A stretch of 64,000 nt of DNA from Pseudomonadota bacterium (GCA_021827205.1 JAKAWV010000007.1:62001-126000); one strand, 5' to 3'; shown: positions 9,398 through 19,178, numbered from the stretch's first letter. Numbers and translations: made by a program. Notes: generated by a model from the sequence alone, not told the origin.

Positions 9398-9641
9398 AGG
9401 GTTCGGCGTGATCGGGGGCTTCAGGATCGAGCAGTTTGCGCACGCGCAGTTCGGCCTGATCCAGCGCGCCCTGGCAGTTGCGGTACAGGGCGACGCCGCG
9501 CTCGAACGCGGCCAGCGAATCATCCAGGCTCAGATCGCCTTGCTCCATGCGCGCGACCAGGGTCTCGAGTTCGTCCAGCGATTGCTCGAAGGCAGCCGGC
9601 GGGCTGGGTGCGGTCGGCGCGTTGCTGGTGGACTTGGCCAT
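9378..9641 (-). CDS. xseB: Exodeoxyribonuclease VII small subunit
   Basis: An 87-residue cytosolic subunit of exonuclease VII, which with several copies per XseA degrades single-stranded DNA to short oligonucleotides. The core [33 protein letters not shown] is the family signature split over two helices, followed by [19 protein letters not shown]. Size is typical. It lies 33 nt downstream of tilS and overlaps ispA, so the three minus-strand genes probably form one transcript. xseA is not in the window. Confidence 0.93.
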   Translation of the reverse strand: MAKSTSNAPTAPSPPAAFEQSLDELETLVARMEQGDLSLDDSLAAFERGVALYRNCQGALDQAELRVRKLLDPEAPDHAEPFESDAL

Positions 9642-9674
9642 GGCCGCGAACGCTAGCGCAGCGCAGGCGGCGAT

Positions 9675-11036
9675 TCAATCGCCGGCGTCGTTTTGCCGAA
9701 GATTCGTGGCGCCGTCGAGGCGTGCCCGCAGCGGTGCGGTGCGCCGCCACAGTGGGCGCGCGCTGAAGTACGTCTGCCCGGCTGCGGTCAGCGCGATATC
9801 GCCCAGCGCCAGTGTTTCACCCGTGCCGGTTTCGATCAGCGGACAGCGCGCGCGCTGCCATGGCGGAATGCCGGCGCGCTGGAACAGGCTGCCCAGATCG
9901 CGCGCGTGCGCGCTGCCGTCTGGCCGCACGCGTTCGCCCGCGCGGCAGGCGCGTGCGCGCAGGGGCGGGTTGAATCGCGCGGGGGCATCCAGGCACAGCG
10001 CGGCACCGCCCGGCAGCACCAGCGGTGCGCCATCCCAGACCAGGTTCCAGTCGGATACGGGCGGCGGCAACCACGACTCCGCGTACAATCGGCCGCGCCA
10101 GGCACGCAGCACGCTGCGCGCATAACGCAGCTCCGGATTGCGATCGCGCGCGGCCTCGCGCAGCATGGTTTGCAGCGCGCCGCATTGCGCGCTGCTGGGC
10201 ACATCGAGGCCGAGCGGGTGCAGCCAGCACGCCAGCACGGGTGCGCGCAGCAGGTCTGGCAAGGCCAGCCAGGCGGTGACGTCGAGCGTTTGCGTCGGCG
10301 CATCCAGCAGCGTGCGCAAGGCTTCCGCGCCGCGCCGCGCGAGATCATCGGCCACAGCGCGCTGCAGACGCGCGACGTGCAGCAACGCGGCGGATGCCTC
10401 GGGCCAGTGGCGCCCGAGTTGCGGCAGGATGCGCTGACGCAAGAAACTGCGCGCGTGCGCGGGATCGCGGTTGGCGGGATCGTCGATCACGCGCAGGCCA
10501 TGCGCCTCGGTATACGCTTGTAGCATGGCGTGCGGCACTTCCAGCAGCGGCCGCCACAGCCAGCCGCCGGCGAACGCGCGCAGGTCGCGCATGCCGCCCA
10601 GTCCCTCGGGTCCGGCGCCGCGCAGCAACTTGAGCAGCACGGTTTCGGCCTGATCCTCGCGATGCTGCGCCAGCACCAGCAAGCCACCCGGCGGCAACTG
10701 CGCGGCCAGCGCGGCATAGCGCGCGGCGCGCGCGGCGGCCTCCATGCCTATGCCGCCGCGCGCGTCCACGCACACGCGCAGCAAAGTGATCGGCACCTGC
10801 CAGTACGCGCATTGCTGCAGGCACTGCGCGGCCCAGCGCAGGCTGTCGGGGTGCAGGCCGTGATCGACATGCAGCGCGTGCAGACCCCGCGCGCGCGCCG
10901 CCGGCAACTGGCTGAGCGCATGCAGCAGCGCGCTGGAATCAGGGCCGCCGCTATAGGCCACGCGCAGCGCGCCGGGTGGCGCAGCCGCAAGCACGGCGCT
11001 GAGCAGGGCGGGCAGGTCGCGGGTCATGCGGTGCAT
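9675..11036 (-). CDS. tilS: tRNA(Ile)-lysidine synthetase
   Basis: A 453-residue enzyme that attaches lysine to C34 of the tRNA-Ile CAU anticodon, switching it to AUA decoding. The N-type ATP pyrophosphatase P-loop SGGPDSSALL lies near residues 30-40, followed by HVDHGLHPDS, AQHREDQAETVLLKLLRGAG and IDDPANRDPAHARSFLR, all TilS-specific. A C-terminal TilS domain is visible (RAGERVRPDG...LGSLFQRAGIPPWQR). The start is uncertain between the ATG at 11036 and that at 11027; neither has a strong Shine-Dalgarno. An ATG 81 bp further upstream adds an Arg/Ala-rich leader. It diverges from folC. Confidence 0.93.
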   Translation of the reverse strand: MHRMTRDLPALLSAVLAAAPPGALRVAYSGGPDSSALLHALSQLPAARARGLHALHVDHGLHPDSLRWAAQCLQQCAYWQVPITLLRVCVDARGGIGMEAAARAARYAALAAQLPPGGLLVLAQHREDQAETVLLKLLRGAGPEGLGGMRDLRAFAGGWLWRPLLEVPHAMLQAYTEAHGLRVIDDPANRDPAHARSFLRQRILPQLGRHWPEASAALLHVARLQRAVADDLARRGAEALRTLLDAPTQTLDVTAWLALPDLLRAPVLACWLHPLGLDVPSSAQCGALQTMLREAARDRNPELRYARSVLRAWRGRLYAESWLPPPVSDWNLVWDGAPLVLPGGAALCLDAPARFNPPLRARACRAGERVRPDGSAHARDLGSLFQRAGIPPWQRARCPLIETGTGETLALGDIALTAAGQTYFSARPLWRRTAPLRARLDGATNLRQNDAGD

Positions 11037-11131
11037 CAGGCCAAAGCCGCGCGGCAAACGCAAATGCGCGCCCGTGCTTGCACGCACTGCGCGCGCTGCG
11101 CATGCTGCGCGCCGCACAACGGAACCCGCGA

Positions 11132-12433
11132 ATGAATCTGCCCGACAAGCTCGAGGATTGGCTGGACTACCAGCAACGTCAGCACATCCAGCCGATCGCG
11201 CTGGGTCTGCAGCGCGTGCGCGATGTGTGGCGGGCGCTGGGCGCGCCGTGTCCCGCGGATTGCGTGATCAGCGTGGGCGGCACCAACGGCAAGGGGTCGA
11301 CCGTGGCGTTTCTCGAAGCCATGCTACGCGCGCGCGGCTTGCGCGTAGGCGCCTACACCTCGCCACATCTGCTGCGCTACAACGAGCGCGTGCGCATCGA
11401 TGCGCACGATGCCGAAAACACAGCCCTGTGCGCGGCTTTCATGCGCATCGAGCAGGCGCGCGGCGCCACGCCGCTGACCTATTTCGAATACGGAACCCTG
11501 GCCGCGCTGCTGCTGTTCGCGGATGCGCGCCTGGACGTGGTGCTGCTGGAAGTGGGGCTGGGCGGGCGCCTGGATGCGGTCAATATCATCGATGCCGATG
11601 TCGCCATCGTCACCACCATCGGCATCGATCACACCGAGTATCTGGGTCCGGACCGCGACAGCATCGGCCGCGAGAAGGCCGGCATCGCGCGCGCCGGGCG
11701 GCCGTTGATCATCGGCGCGCTGGACCCGCCGCCGGGCCTGCTCGACAGCGCGCGGGCGAACGGTGCAAGCGTGCTGCGTCTGGGCGTGGATTTCAGCGTG
11801 GTGCCGCAAATCGATGCCTGGTGCTGGCAAGCGCGGCAGATGGCGAACGATGGTTTCGACAAAGCGCAACCCGCTTCGGTGCAATTCGCCGATCTGTCGC
11901 TGCGTGCGCCGCATCAGATCGACAACGCCGCCGCGGCGCTGGCGGCCTTGTGGGCGCTGCGCACGCGCCTGGGCTGGGACGCCGTGGCCTGCGCGCGTGG
12001 CTTGCAGGCGACGCGTCTGCGCGGTCGCCTGCAGTCCTGCGGCGGTCAGCCCGAGCTGATTGTGGACGTCGCGCACAATCCGCAGGCAGCGTCCGAATTG
12101 GCGTTGTGGCTGGATGCGCAGCCGCGTGTGCCCACCCACGCCGTGTTCAGCGCGCTGGCGGACAAGGACATCGCCGGTATCGGCGCCGCGCTGGGCGCGC
12201 GCATCGCGCACTGGCACGTCTGCGCCATCAGCGATGCCGGCGCGCGCGGTCTCGACGCCGCCAGCGTTGCCGCACGCTTGCGCGTGGTGCTGCCGCAGGC
12301 CGCCATCAGCCTGCATGTGGACGCGCACGCCGCGCTGGCTGCGGCGCGTGCAGCGCTGCCTGCGAGCGGGCGTGTGCTCGCCTTCGGCTCTTTTCACATA
12401 GCCGGCGCAGTGTTGGACCGGTTGCCGTCGTAG
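11132..12433 (+). CDS. folC: Dihydrofolate/folylpolyglutamate synthase
   Basis: A 433-residue cytosolic Mur-ligase-superfamily enzyme that glycylates dihydropteroate with glutamate and extends folate with further glutamates. The P-loop GGTNGKGSTVAFLEAML is at about residues 49-65, followed by TSPHLLRYNERVRI, EVGLGGRLDAVN and the C-terminal DVAHNPQAA block. The ATG at 11132 gives MNLPDKLEDWLDYQQ, the usual family start; a frame-open leader upstream is not conserved. The gene opens the folC-SPOR-cvpA-purF block, an order shared with E. coli. Confidence 0.95.
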   Translation: MNLPDKLEDWLDYQQRQHIQPIALGLQRVRDVWRALGAPCPADCVISVGGTNGKGSTVAFLEAMLRARGLRVGAYTSPHLLRYNERVRIDAHDAENTALCAAFMRIEQARGATPLTYFEYGTLAALLLFADARLDVVLLEVGLGGRLDAVNIIDADVAIVTTIGIDHTEYLGPDRDSIGREKAGIARAGRPLIIGALDPPPGLLDSARANGASVLRLGVDFSVVPQIDAWCWQARQMANDGFDKAQPASVQFADLSLRAPHQIDNAAAALAALWALRTRLGWDAVACARGLQATRLRGRLQSCGGQPELIVDVAHNPQAASELALWLDAQPRVPTHAVFSALADKDIAGIGAALGARIAHWHVCAISDAGARGLDAASVAARLRVVLPQAAISLHVDAHAALAAARAALPASGRVLAFGSFHIAGAVLDRLPS

Positions 12434-12479
12434 GTCTGAACGCTGCGACAGCGGCAGCGAGGGGACGCCGCGCAGGCGC

Positions 12480-12485
12480 TATAAT
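12480..12485 (+). promoter_or_regulatory. Candidate -10 box for the SPOR-cvpA-purF genes
   Basis: A perfect TATAAT lies 31 nt before the GTG start of the SPOR gene, in the 82-bp gap after folC. No good -35 hexamer is found 16-18 bp upstream, so it is either a weak or activator-dependent promoter or chance in GC-rich DNA. Confidence 0.4.
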
Positions 12486-12515
12486 CCGCCGCCCTTCCAG
12501 CCCGCGAGAGCGCCT

Positions 12516-13466
12516 GTGGATGCACGCCTGAAACAGCGTTTGATTGGTGCCGCCGTGCTGCTGGCGCTGATCGTCATCGTGGTACCGATGTTCTTTTCGG
12601 GTCACGAGCAGGGCGGCAACGCCACGACCTCGGTTAGCCTTGGCATTCCGGCGCAGCCCGAGCCGCCGCTGCAGAGCAAGACGCTGGAGCTTGGCGCGCC
12701 GGCGCCTGCCGCGACCGCAGGCCAGTCGCTGCCGGGCGGGCGTCTGGCCACGGTGACGATTCCGGGCCTGCCTGCCGATGCCAGCAGCAGTGGCGCCTTG
12801 CCGCGACCCGCGCCGGGCATGTCTGCGACCAACGCGCGGGGGCCGAGCCCGAGCACGGCGCCAGCCCCGGCGCCAGTACCAGCGGCAACCGTGGTGCAGC
12901 CGAAGAAGTTATCCGCTCCGCTGCCGGTGGGCACGGCCGCGCAGGCGGGCTACGTCATCAATCTGGGCGTCTATGCCGATATGGGCAACGCCCGTGCACT
13001 GGCCGCGCGCGTGCACAAACTCGGCATCAAGGTGGGCCTGCAGCCGATGGTGCGCGCGGATGGGCCGATGGTGCGCGTGTATGCGGGGCCGTATCCCAAT
13101 CGCGCCTTGGCGGAAGCGGCGCGGTTGCGTATCCATGCGCATGAGCCGCACACGGCGGCGGTGCTGATTCCCAGCCCGACCAACCTCAGCGCTGACCAAC
13201 CGGCCGCCGCGCTGCCGGCCGGGCAGCCGGGTGGCTGGGTGGTGCAATTGGGCGCCTTCGACAATGCGACGGTCGCCAACACCCTGAAGGATCGTGCCCT
13301 TGCCGCGGGATTCCCGGCCTACACCGATACCATGCGCACCGCGCAAGGCGCCACGCTGTGGCGCGTGCGCGTGGGGCCAGAGGCCAGCCGTGATGCCGCC
13401 GTGGCCTTGCGCGCGCAGTTGCAGGCCAAACTGGCACAGGATGGCATCGTGGCTGTTGCGCATTGA
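12516..13466 (+). CDS. SPOR-domain cell-division protein, DedD-like
   Basis: A 316-residue bitopic inner-membrane protein. One transmembrane helix (about residues 9-27, LIGAAVLLALIVIVVPMFF) is followed by a long Pro/Ala linker and two SPOR-like units: about 144-222 (GYVINLGVY... VRVYAGPYPNRALAEAA) and about 238-316 (GGWVVQLGAF... WRVRVGPEASRDAA). SPOR domains bind denuded septal peptidoglycan. E. coli DedD occupies the same place between folC and cvpA but carries one SPOR domain, so the duplication is notable. The start is GTG at 12516, giving MDARLKQRLIGA. Confidence 0.87.
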   Translation: MDARLKQRLIGAAVLLALIVIVVPMFFSGHEQGGNATTSVSLGIPAQPEPPLQSKTLELGAPAPAATAGQSLPGGRLATVTIPGLPADASSSGALPRPAPGMSATNARGPSPSTAPAPAPVPAATVVQPKKLSAPLPVGTAAQAGYVINLGVYADMGNARALAARVHKLGIKVGLQPMVRADGPMVRVYAGPYPNRALAEAARLRIHAHEPHTAAVLIPSPTNLSADQPAAALPAGQPGGWVVQLGAFDNATVANTLKDRALAAGFPAYTDTMRTAQGATLWRVRVGPEASRDAAVALRAQLQAKLAQDGIVAVAH

Positions 13467-13481
13467 GTCGGCGGGATTGCC

Positions 13482-14051
13482 GTGAGCGCCGCCGACTACG
13501 CCATCGTCGCGGTCATCGCGATCTCGGTGCTGCTGGGGCTATGGCGCGGCTTGATCGCCGAGGTGCTGGCGCTGGCGGTCTGGGTCGCGGCGCTATGGGC
13601 CGCATGGCAGTTCGGCGAGAGGGTGTCGGCGTACATGCCGGCGGCATTGCGCGAGCCATCCGCGCGATTGTTCGCGGCGTGGGCGCTGATTTTCGTGCTG
13701 GTGCTGATCATTGGCGCCGTGCTCGGCTGGCTGCTGCGCATGCTGGTGCGGGGCACCGGCCTGTCCGGCACTGATCGCATGCTGGGCATGCTGTTTGGTG
13801 CCGCGCGCGGCGTGCTGATCGTGACCCTGGGCGTGCTGTTGCTGGGCATGACGCCGTTTCCGCGTGATCCGTGGTGGCGCCAGTCGGTGTTGATTCCGAG
13901 CTTTCAGCGCGCGGCCGAGGCCTTGCAAGCACGCCTGCCGCCCGGCGTGGCGCGCTACGTGCGCTTTGATCCAGAGCCACTGCCTGCGGTCAAGCTGCCG
14001 TTCGCGCTGCCATCTCGTACGGTTCCGCCCCCTTCATCTCCCGAGTCCTGA
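13482..14051 (+). CDS. cvpA: CvpA family membrane protein
   Basis: A 189-residue inner-membrane protein with four hydrophobic segments within residues 1-125, starting with YAIVAVIAISVLLGLWRGL and including the conserved Gly-Arg segment GAARGVLIVTL. CvpA is needed for colicin V production in E. coli and is linked to envelope stress tolerance; the molecular role is not settled. The start is GTG at 13482, 15 nt after the SPOR gene. It ends 4 nt before purF, as in E. coli, implying cotranscription. Confidence 0.9.
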   Translation: MSAADYAIVAVIAISVLLGLWRGLIAEVLALAVWVAALWAAWQFGERVSAYMPAALREPSARLFAAWALIFVLVLIIGAVLGWLLRMLVRGTGLSGTDRMLGMLFGAARGVLIVTLGVLLLGMTPFPRDPWWRQSVLIPSFQRAAEALQARLPPGVARYVRFDPEPLPAVKLPFALPSRTVPPPSSPES

Positions 14052-14055
14052 AACC

Positions 14056-15531
14056 ATGTGCGGAATCATCGGCATCGTCGGTCGCGCCGACGTTGCATCG
14101 CAACTCTACGATGGTCTGACCGTGCTGCAGCACCGCGGCCAGGACGCCGCCGGCATCGCCACGCTGGACGGCGCGCGCCTGCGCCTGCACAAGCACAACG
14201 GCCTGGTGCGCGACGTGTTCCGCGAAGAGCACATGCGCGTGCTGCTGGGCCGCGCCGGCATCGGTCATTGCCGCTACCCGACCGCGGGCTGCGCGGATGT
14301 TGGCGAGTCGCAACCGTTCTATGTGAACTCGCCCTACGGCATTGCCTTCGCGCACAACGGCAACCTGGTCAACACCGAGGCACTGCGCCGCGAGTTGTAC
14401 GAGGACGATCGCCGCCACATCAACACCGATTCCGATTCCGAGGTGCTACTCAACGTGCTCGCGCACGAACTGGCGGCGGCGGCGCCGCACAAGTTCAGCG
14501 CGGAAGGCTTGTTCGATGCGGTCGCCCAAGTCCACCGCCGCGCGCGCGGCGGTTACGCCTGTGTGGCGTTGATCATGGGCCAGGGCCTGCTGGCGTTCCG
14601 CGACCCCAACGGCATCCGCCCGCTGGTGCTGGGCGTGCGCGAAAGCGCTGCTGGCAACGAATACGCGTTGGCCTCCGAATCGGTGGCATTCGACATACTC
14701 GGTTTCAAGCGCCTGCGCGACGTGGCGCCGGGTGAGGCGGTGTTCGTCGGGCTCGACGGCAGCCTGCACAGCCGCGTGTGCACGGCCGGCGCGCCGCACG
14801 CGCCGTGCATTTTCGAGTACGTGTACCTGGCGCGACCGGACTCGATGATCGAGGACGTCTCCGTCTATAAGGCGCGGCTGCGCATGGGCGAGCGCCTGGG
14901 CGCCAAGATCCGGCGCCTGCGCCCGGACCACGATATCGATGCGGTGATTCCGATCCCGGACACCGCGCGCACCGCGGCCAGTTCGCTGGCGGCGGTGTTG
15001 GGCGTGCCGTTTCGCGAGGGCTTCGTCAAGAATCGCTACATCGGCCGCACCTTCATCATGCCGGGGCAGGGCGAGCGCGCGAAGTCGGTGCGCCGCAAGC
15101 TCAATCCAATCGAGCTGGAATTCCGCAAGAAAAGCGTGCTGTTGGTGGACGACTCGATCGTGCGCGGCACCACCTCGAAGCAGATCATCCAGATGGCGCG
15201 CGAAGTCGGTGCACGCAAGGTGTATTTCGCCTCGGCCGCGCCGCCGGTGCGCTACCCGAACGTTTATGGCATCGACATGCCGGCCGCGCACGAACTGGTC
15301 GCTCACGGGCACAGTGAAGCCGAGGTCGAGACGCTGCTGGGCGCCGACTGGCTGGTGTATCTGGATCTGGCTGATCTGGAAGCAGCCGTCGCCGAAGGCA
15401 ACGAGGCGTTGACGCGTTTCGATGCCTCGTGTTTCAACGGCGAATACGTCACCGGGTTGGACGAGGGGTATCTCGAAGCCCTCGAAGCCGCGCGTTCTGA
15501 CGACGCCAAGACGCGCCGTCGCATGGGCTGA
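14056..15531 (+). CDS. purF: Amidophosphoribosyltransferase
   Basis: A 491-residue enzyme for the first step of de novo purine synthesis: PRPP plus glutamine to 5-phosphoribosylamine. The N-terminal nucleophile Cys2 (MCGIIGIVG) becomes exposed after Met removal; the glutaminase half shows HRGQDAAGIAT and GHCRYPTAG, and the phosphoribosyltransferase half shows the PRPP loop VLLVDDSIVRGTTSKQI near residue 360. The ATG at 14056 is fixed by the need for Cys2. It lies 4 nt after cvpA. Regulation by PurR is known in enterics, but no operator was identified here. Confidence 0.96.
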   Translation: MCGIIGIVGRADVASQLYDGLTVLQHRGQDAAGIATLDGARLRLHKHNGLVRDVFREEHMRVLLGRAGIGHCRYPTAGCADVGESQPFYVNSPYGIAFAHNGNLVNTEALRRELYEDDRRHINTDSDSEVLLNVLAHELAAAAPHKFSAEGLFDAVAQVHRRARGGYACVALIMGQGLLAFRDPNGIRPLVLGVRESAAGNEYALASESVAFDILGFKRLRDVAPGEAVFVGLDGSLHSRVCTAGAPHAPCIFEYVYLARPDSMIEDVSVYKARLRMGERLGAKIRRLRPDHDIDAVIPIPDTARTAASSLAAVLGVPFREGFVKNRYIGRTFIMPGQGERAKSVRRKLNPIELEFRKKSVLLVDDSIVRGTTSKQIIQMAREVGARKVYFASAAPPVRYPNVYGIDMPAAHELVAHGHSEAEVETLLGADWLVYLDLADLEAAVAEGNEALTRFDASCFNGEYVTGLDEGYLEALEAARSDDAKTRRRMG

Positions 15532-15904
15532 ACGCGTCGCCGCGCCGCCGCACTGAAACTCTGCTGCGGTTGGCCAGCCGCTTGGCGGCCACCCGCCCGG
15601 CACTACCGTGATCTGATCGTAGCCACCTAGCAGAGGCCTGCGGGCATGCCGTGCTGGCGCGCGGCAGCCGGATTCATGCCTTCCCGCAGCAGCGCGGCCG
15701 TGGCGATCAGAAATGCGACCCAGGGCGCGAGCCGCTTGTTTACGATTCGGCATGTTTTACAAAAGTGTCATGCGAAACTGTTAACCTTTTGTCACTCGCG
15801 CGATAGCTGCGCGTAAGGGGGTTGCCGGCACGTTGTCGCTTCCGCAATGCGCGGTAGGCCGTGCTGCGCCCAATCCTTACTTTTCTGTGAGAAAGGGCAC
15901 ATCC
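15532..15904 (+). promoter_or_regulatory. Upstream region of the first TonB receptor
   Basis: A 373-bp gap without a supported gene. The AT-rich stretch at about 15736-15800 contrasts with the surrounding GC-rich DNA and carries an inverted pair ACAAAAG ... CTTTTGT roughly 25 bp apart and a TTTACA box with a poor -10-like TGTTAA 17 bp on. It is the likely promoter and regulator-binding zone of the receptor at 15905; exact boxes are not certain. Confidence 0.35.
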
Positions 15905-18900
15905 ATGAGTAATCAAATCCGCGTCAAGATATTGCCGTTCGCCATCGCCGCGCTGCTGGCGTGCTCCAGCGCTCATGCGCAAAACACTTCATCGGCCGTA
16001 ACCGGCCAAGTGGTCGATGCGCAGGGCAAGCCGGTGGCGGGCGCCACCGTCACCATCGTCAACGTGCCCTCGGGCACCACGCGCGTGGTCACCACCGATG
16101 CCATGGGCAACTACAACGCGCAGGGTCTGCGCGTCGGCGGGCCGTTCGATATCACGGTGAAGAAAGACGGCATGGAAACGTCCGAGAAGAACGGCATTTA
16201 CCTGAAGTTGGCGGAAACCAGCACGCTGGATTTCAGCATCGGCGTGCGGGCCAAGGAACTGGGCGCGGTGACCGTCACCGCCGCGGCGATGAACACATTG
16301 TTCCAGCCCGAGAATCGCGGGCTGACGACCAACGTGACGCAGCGCGAGATCGACACGTTGCCGGCCACCGGCCGCAGTCTGCAGGATTACGTGCGTCTCG
16401 ATCCGATGGTCAACGTCAATGCCTCGGGTGGAATCTCGGCTCTGGGCCAGAACAGCCGCTACAACAACATCAACATCGACGCGGTGCCCACCAATGATCC
16501 GTTCGGTCTCGAGGCCGGCGGCATGCCCTCGCTCGGGCAGCCGATCTCGATCGACACCATCAGCGAGATCAACGTCTCGACCAACAACTACGACGTCACC
16601 AACGCGCACAACGTCGGCGCGCAGATCAACGCGGTGACCAAGAGCGGCACCAACCAGTTTCACGGCGATGTCTATTACGTCTATCTGCCCAAGCAGTGGG
16701 TGGGCAATGGCGCGTCAGACACGCCGTTCACCGGCTTCACCAAGAACACCACGGCCGGCTTCACCCTGGGTGGCCCGATCATCAAGGACAAGCTGTTCTT
16801 CTTTGTCGCCTACGAGGATCAGAAATCCACCGCGCCTGCCCCGGACATCGGCATCATCGGTTCGGGCAAAGGCAGCATCGTTCCCATCACGCAAGCGCAG
16901 CTCGACCAGATCGCGCAGATCGCGCAGGGGTATGGTTTCGCTACCGGCAGCAGCCAGCTCGGCGCGCCCAACACGGACGAGAAGCGCTACCTCGCCAAGT
17001 TCGACTGGAACATCAACAACAACCACCGCATCGAGTTTCGCTACGACCGTACCAAGAGCAATCTTGCCGTGATCAGCGCCAGGGGCGGCTCGGGTGGCTA
17101 TGTGAATCTGGCCAGCGCCAACTACTCGCAGTTGCGCGATTTCAAGAACTACGTGATCAACACCTACGACGACTGGTCCGACACGTTCTCGTCCGAGACC
17201 TCGGTGTCCTACGGCAGCTATCTGCGCGCGCCGCTGTTGAATGGTCCGTTGTCGCCGCAGGTGCAGGTATACGTCAACGGCACCAGCGGCCCCAGCGTGT
17301 ACATGGGCACCAACTACTCGTACCAGGCCAACAACCTCGACACCAAGACGTGGACCGGCTTCTGGGCGGGCACGCTGTTCCTCAACGATCACACCGTGAA
17401 GTTTGGCGTGGACTTCCTGCGCAACAACTACAACAACCTGTTCCTGCAGTACTACGCGGGTGGCTACCTGTTCACCAGCATCGCCAACTTCCAGGCAGGC
17501 AACTATTCCTTCTACCAGTTGCGGCAGCCGAGCAGCGGGAATCTGGCGGATGCCTCGGCGATCTGGTCCTATGACAACTGGGGCTTCTTCGCCCAGGATG
17601 TCTGGCAGATCAACGATGCGTTGAACCTGCAATATGGCCTGCGCTGGGATGTGCCGCGCGTGCCCACGGCACCGGCCTACAACGCCTTCTTCACGCAGAC
17701 CTTCGGCCTGCGCAACAACAGCACCATCAACGGTCATTCGGTGCTGGAACCGCGGCTGTCGTTCAACTATACCTTCGACACTGCGCGCCCGACCCAGTTG
17801 CGTGGCGGCATCGGCCTTTTCATGGGCGCGACGCCGGCGGTGTGGCAATCCAACCCGTTCACCAACAACGGCATCAACGTCACCACCTACACAGCCTACA
17901 ACCCGGCCACCGGCGGACCGCTGTCATCCAATCCGTACAACCAGCCCAGGCCGGCGACCAACCAACCCAAGCAGACGGTGGATTTGCTCAGCAGCAATTT
18001 CCAGCAGCCGACGGTGTTGAAGACCTCGCTGGCACTCGACCATGAGCTGCCGTGGTGGGGCATGGTGGCCAGCGCCGAGATCTCCTACGTCAAGGATCAG
18101 GAGGCGATCTATTACCAGAACCTCAACCTCGGCGCGCCGACCACGATGGGTCCGGACGGTCGCCCGATCTTCTTCAAGCTCAACGGCAACGGCACCATCT
18201 GCACCACGTCCAGTTGCAGCCTGGCCAATGCCAATCCCAAGTTCAGCAGCGTGATGTATCTGGACAACACCACACAGGGCAGCGCCACCTACACCACGCT
18301 GCGCTTGCAGCATCCAGGTGACGAAGATGGCTTTGGCTGGTCGCTGGCGTGGACGCATGGTCGGGCCTCCAGCGTCAATCCTGGATCGTCCTCGGTAGCC
18401 TATTCCAATTGGAGATACAGCCCATCAGTCAATCCCAACGGCGATGTCGCCTACAACACCAATTTCAACGTGCGCAATCGTCTCGGCGGCTATCTGGCGT
18501 GGTCGCACAAGTTCTATCGCGACTATCGCACCAGCTTCGGCGCGTACCTGAATGTGGCCAGCGGCACACCCTACAGTTGGGTCTATGGCAATGATGCCAA
18601 CGGCGATGCCGTGTACTACAACGATCTGGTCTACGTGCCGACCGGACCTGGCGATGTCGAGTTCACCAGCAATACCTCGGCGCAGTTGCAGCAGCAGTTT
18701 TTCAACTACATCAAGTCGCAGCCCGGGCTGAGCAAATATGCCGGGCACGATGTGCCGCGCAACGGCAGTTCCCTACCGTGGACGCATCAGCTCGATCTGC
18801 GCATCAGCCAGGAAATCCCGGGCCTGTTCGAGGGCAACAAGGGCGAGGTGGTGCTGGATATCTACAATTTCCTCAACATGCTCGACAAGAACTGGGGGCA

Positions 18901-19120
18901 GCTACCGGCGCTCGGCTATGACCCGCAGACCCGCAATCTGGCGAATTTCGCGGGAATCGATCCTGCCACCGGCAAGTACATTTATGATCTGAGCCGTTAT
19001 GCCGACGCCAATGGCAACTATGCGCCGCAGACGTTCGGACTGCTCGACGGCGTGGGTTCAAATACCTCCAAGGTTTTGTCGCGCTGGTCGGTGCAGATGA
19101 CGGTGCGCTACAAGTTCTGA
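15905..19120 (+). CDS. Oar-like TonB-dependent receptor
   Basis: A 1071-residue outer-membrane protein. A signal peptide (cleavage near AHA/QNT, residue 25) is followed by a carboxypeptidase-regulatory-like beta-sandwich (about 30-105, VTGQVVDAQGKPVAGATVTI), a plug domain (about 120-240) and a large barrel that ends in VRYKF with the terminal aromatic residue required for barrel assembly. The layout fits Oar-type receptors, which are linked to uptake or export of large substrates such as peptides or proteins. The ATG at 15905 was chosen because the signal sequence follows it directly; the frame upstream is not conserved in character. A strong terminator follows. The ligand is unknown. Confidence 0.9.
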   Translation: MSNQIRVKILPFAIAALLACSSAHAQNTSSAVTGQVVDAQGKPVAGATVTIVNVPSGTTRVVTTDAMGNYNAQGLRVGGPFDITVKKDGMETSEKNGIYLKLAETSTLDFSIGVRAKELGAVTVTAAAMNTLFQPENRGLTTNVTQREIDTLPATGRSLQDYVRLDPMVNVNASGGISALGQNSRYNNINIDAVPTNDPFGLEAGGMPSLGQPISIDTISEINVSTNNYDVTNAHNVGAQINAVTKSGTNQFHGDVYYVYLPKQWVGNGASDTPFTGFTKNTTAGFTLGGPIIKDKLFFFVAYEDQKSTAPAPDIGIIGSGKGSIVPITQAQLDQIAQIAQGYGFATGSSQLGAPNTDEKRYLAKFDWNINNNHRIEFRYDRTKSNLAVISARGGSGGYVNLASANYSQLRDFKNYVINTYDDWSDTFSSETSVSYGSYLRAPLLNGPLSPQVQVYVNGTSGPSVYMGTNYSYQANNLDTKTWTGFWAGTLFLNDHTVKFGVDFLRNNYNNLFLQYYAGGYLFTSIANFQAGNYSFYQLRQPSSGNLADASAIWSYDNWGFFAQDVWQINDALNLQYGLRWDVPRVPTAPAYNAFFTQTFGLRNNSTINGHSVLEPRLSFNYTFDTARPTQLRGGIGLFMGATPAVWQSNPFTNNGINVTTYTAYNPATGGPLSSNPYNQPRPATNQPKQTVDLLSSNFQQPTVLKTSLALDHELPWWGMVASAEISYVKDQEAIYYQNLNLGAPTTMGPDGRPIFFKLNGNGTICTTSSCSLANANPKFSSVMYLDNTTQGSATYTTLRLQHPGDEDGFGWSLAWTHGRASSVNPGSSSVAYSNWRYSPSVNPNGDVAYNTNFNVRNRLGGYLAWSHKFYRDYRTSFGAYLNVASGTPYSWVYGNDANGDAVYYNDLVYVPTGPGDVEFTSNTSAQLQQQFFNYIKSQPGLSKYAGHDVPRNGSSLPWTHQLDLRISQEIPGLFEGNKGEVVLDIYNFLNMLDKNWGQLPALGYDPQTRNLANFAGIDPATGKYIYDLSRYADANGNYAPQTFGLLDGVGSNTSKVLSRWSVQMTVRYKF

Positions 19121-19143
19121 TTCTGCTCCGTGCCGCAAACATG

Positions 19144-19178
19144 GCCGGCGCCTGCGGGGGCGCCGGCTTTCCTGTTTC
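19144..19178 (+). terminator. Rho-independent terminator after the Oar-like receptor
   Basis: A perfect 9-bp stem, GCCGGCGCC and GGCGCCGGC (19144-19152 and 19159-19167) with a 6-nt loop, is followed by TTTCCTGTTT. It starts 24 nt after the receptor stop and separates it from ppnN. Confidence 0.75.
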
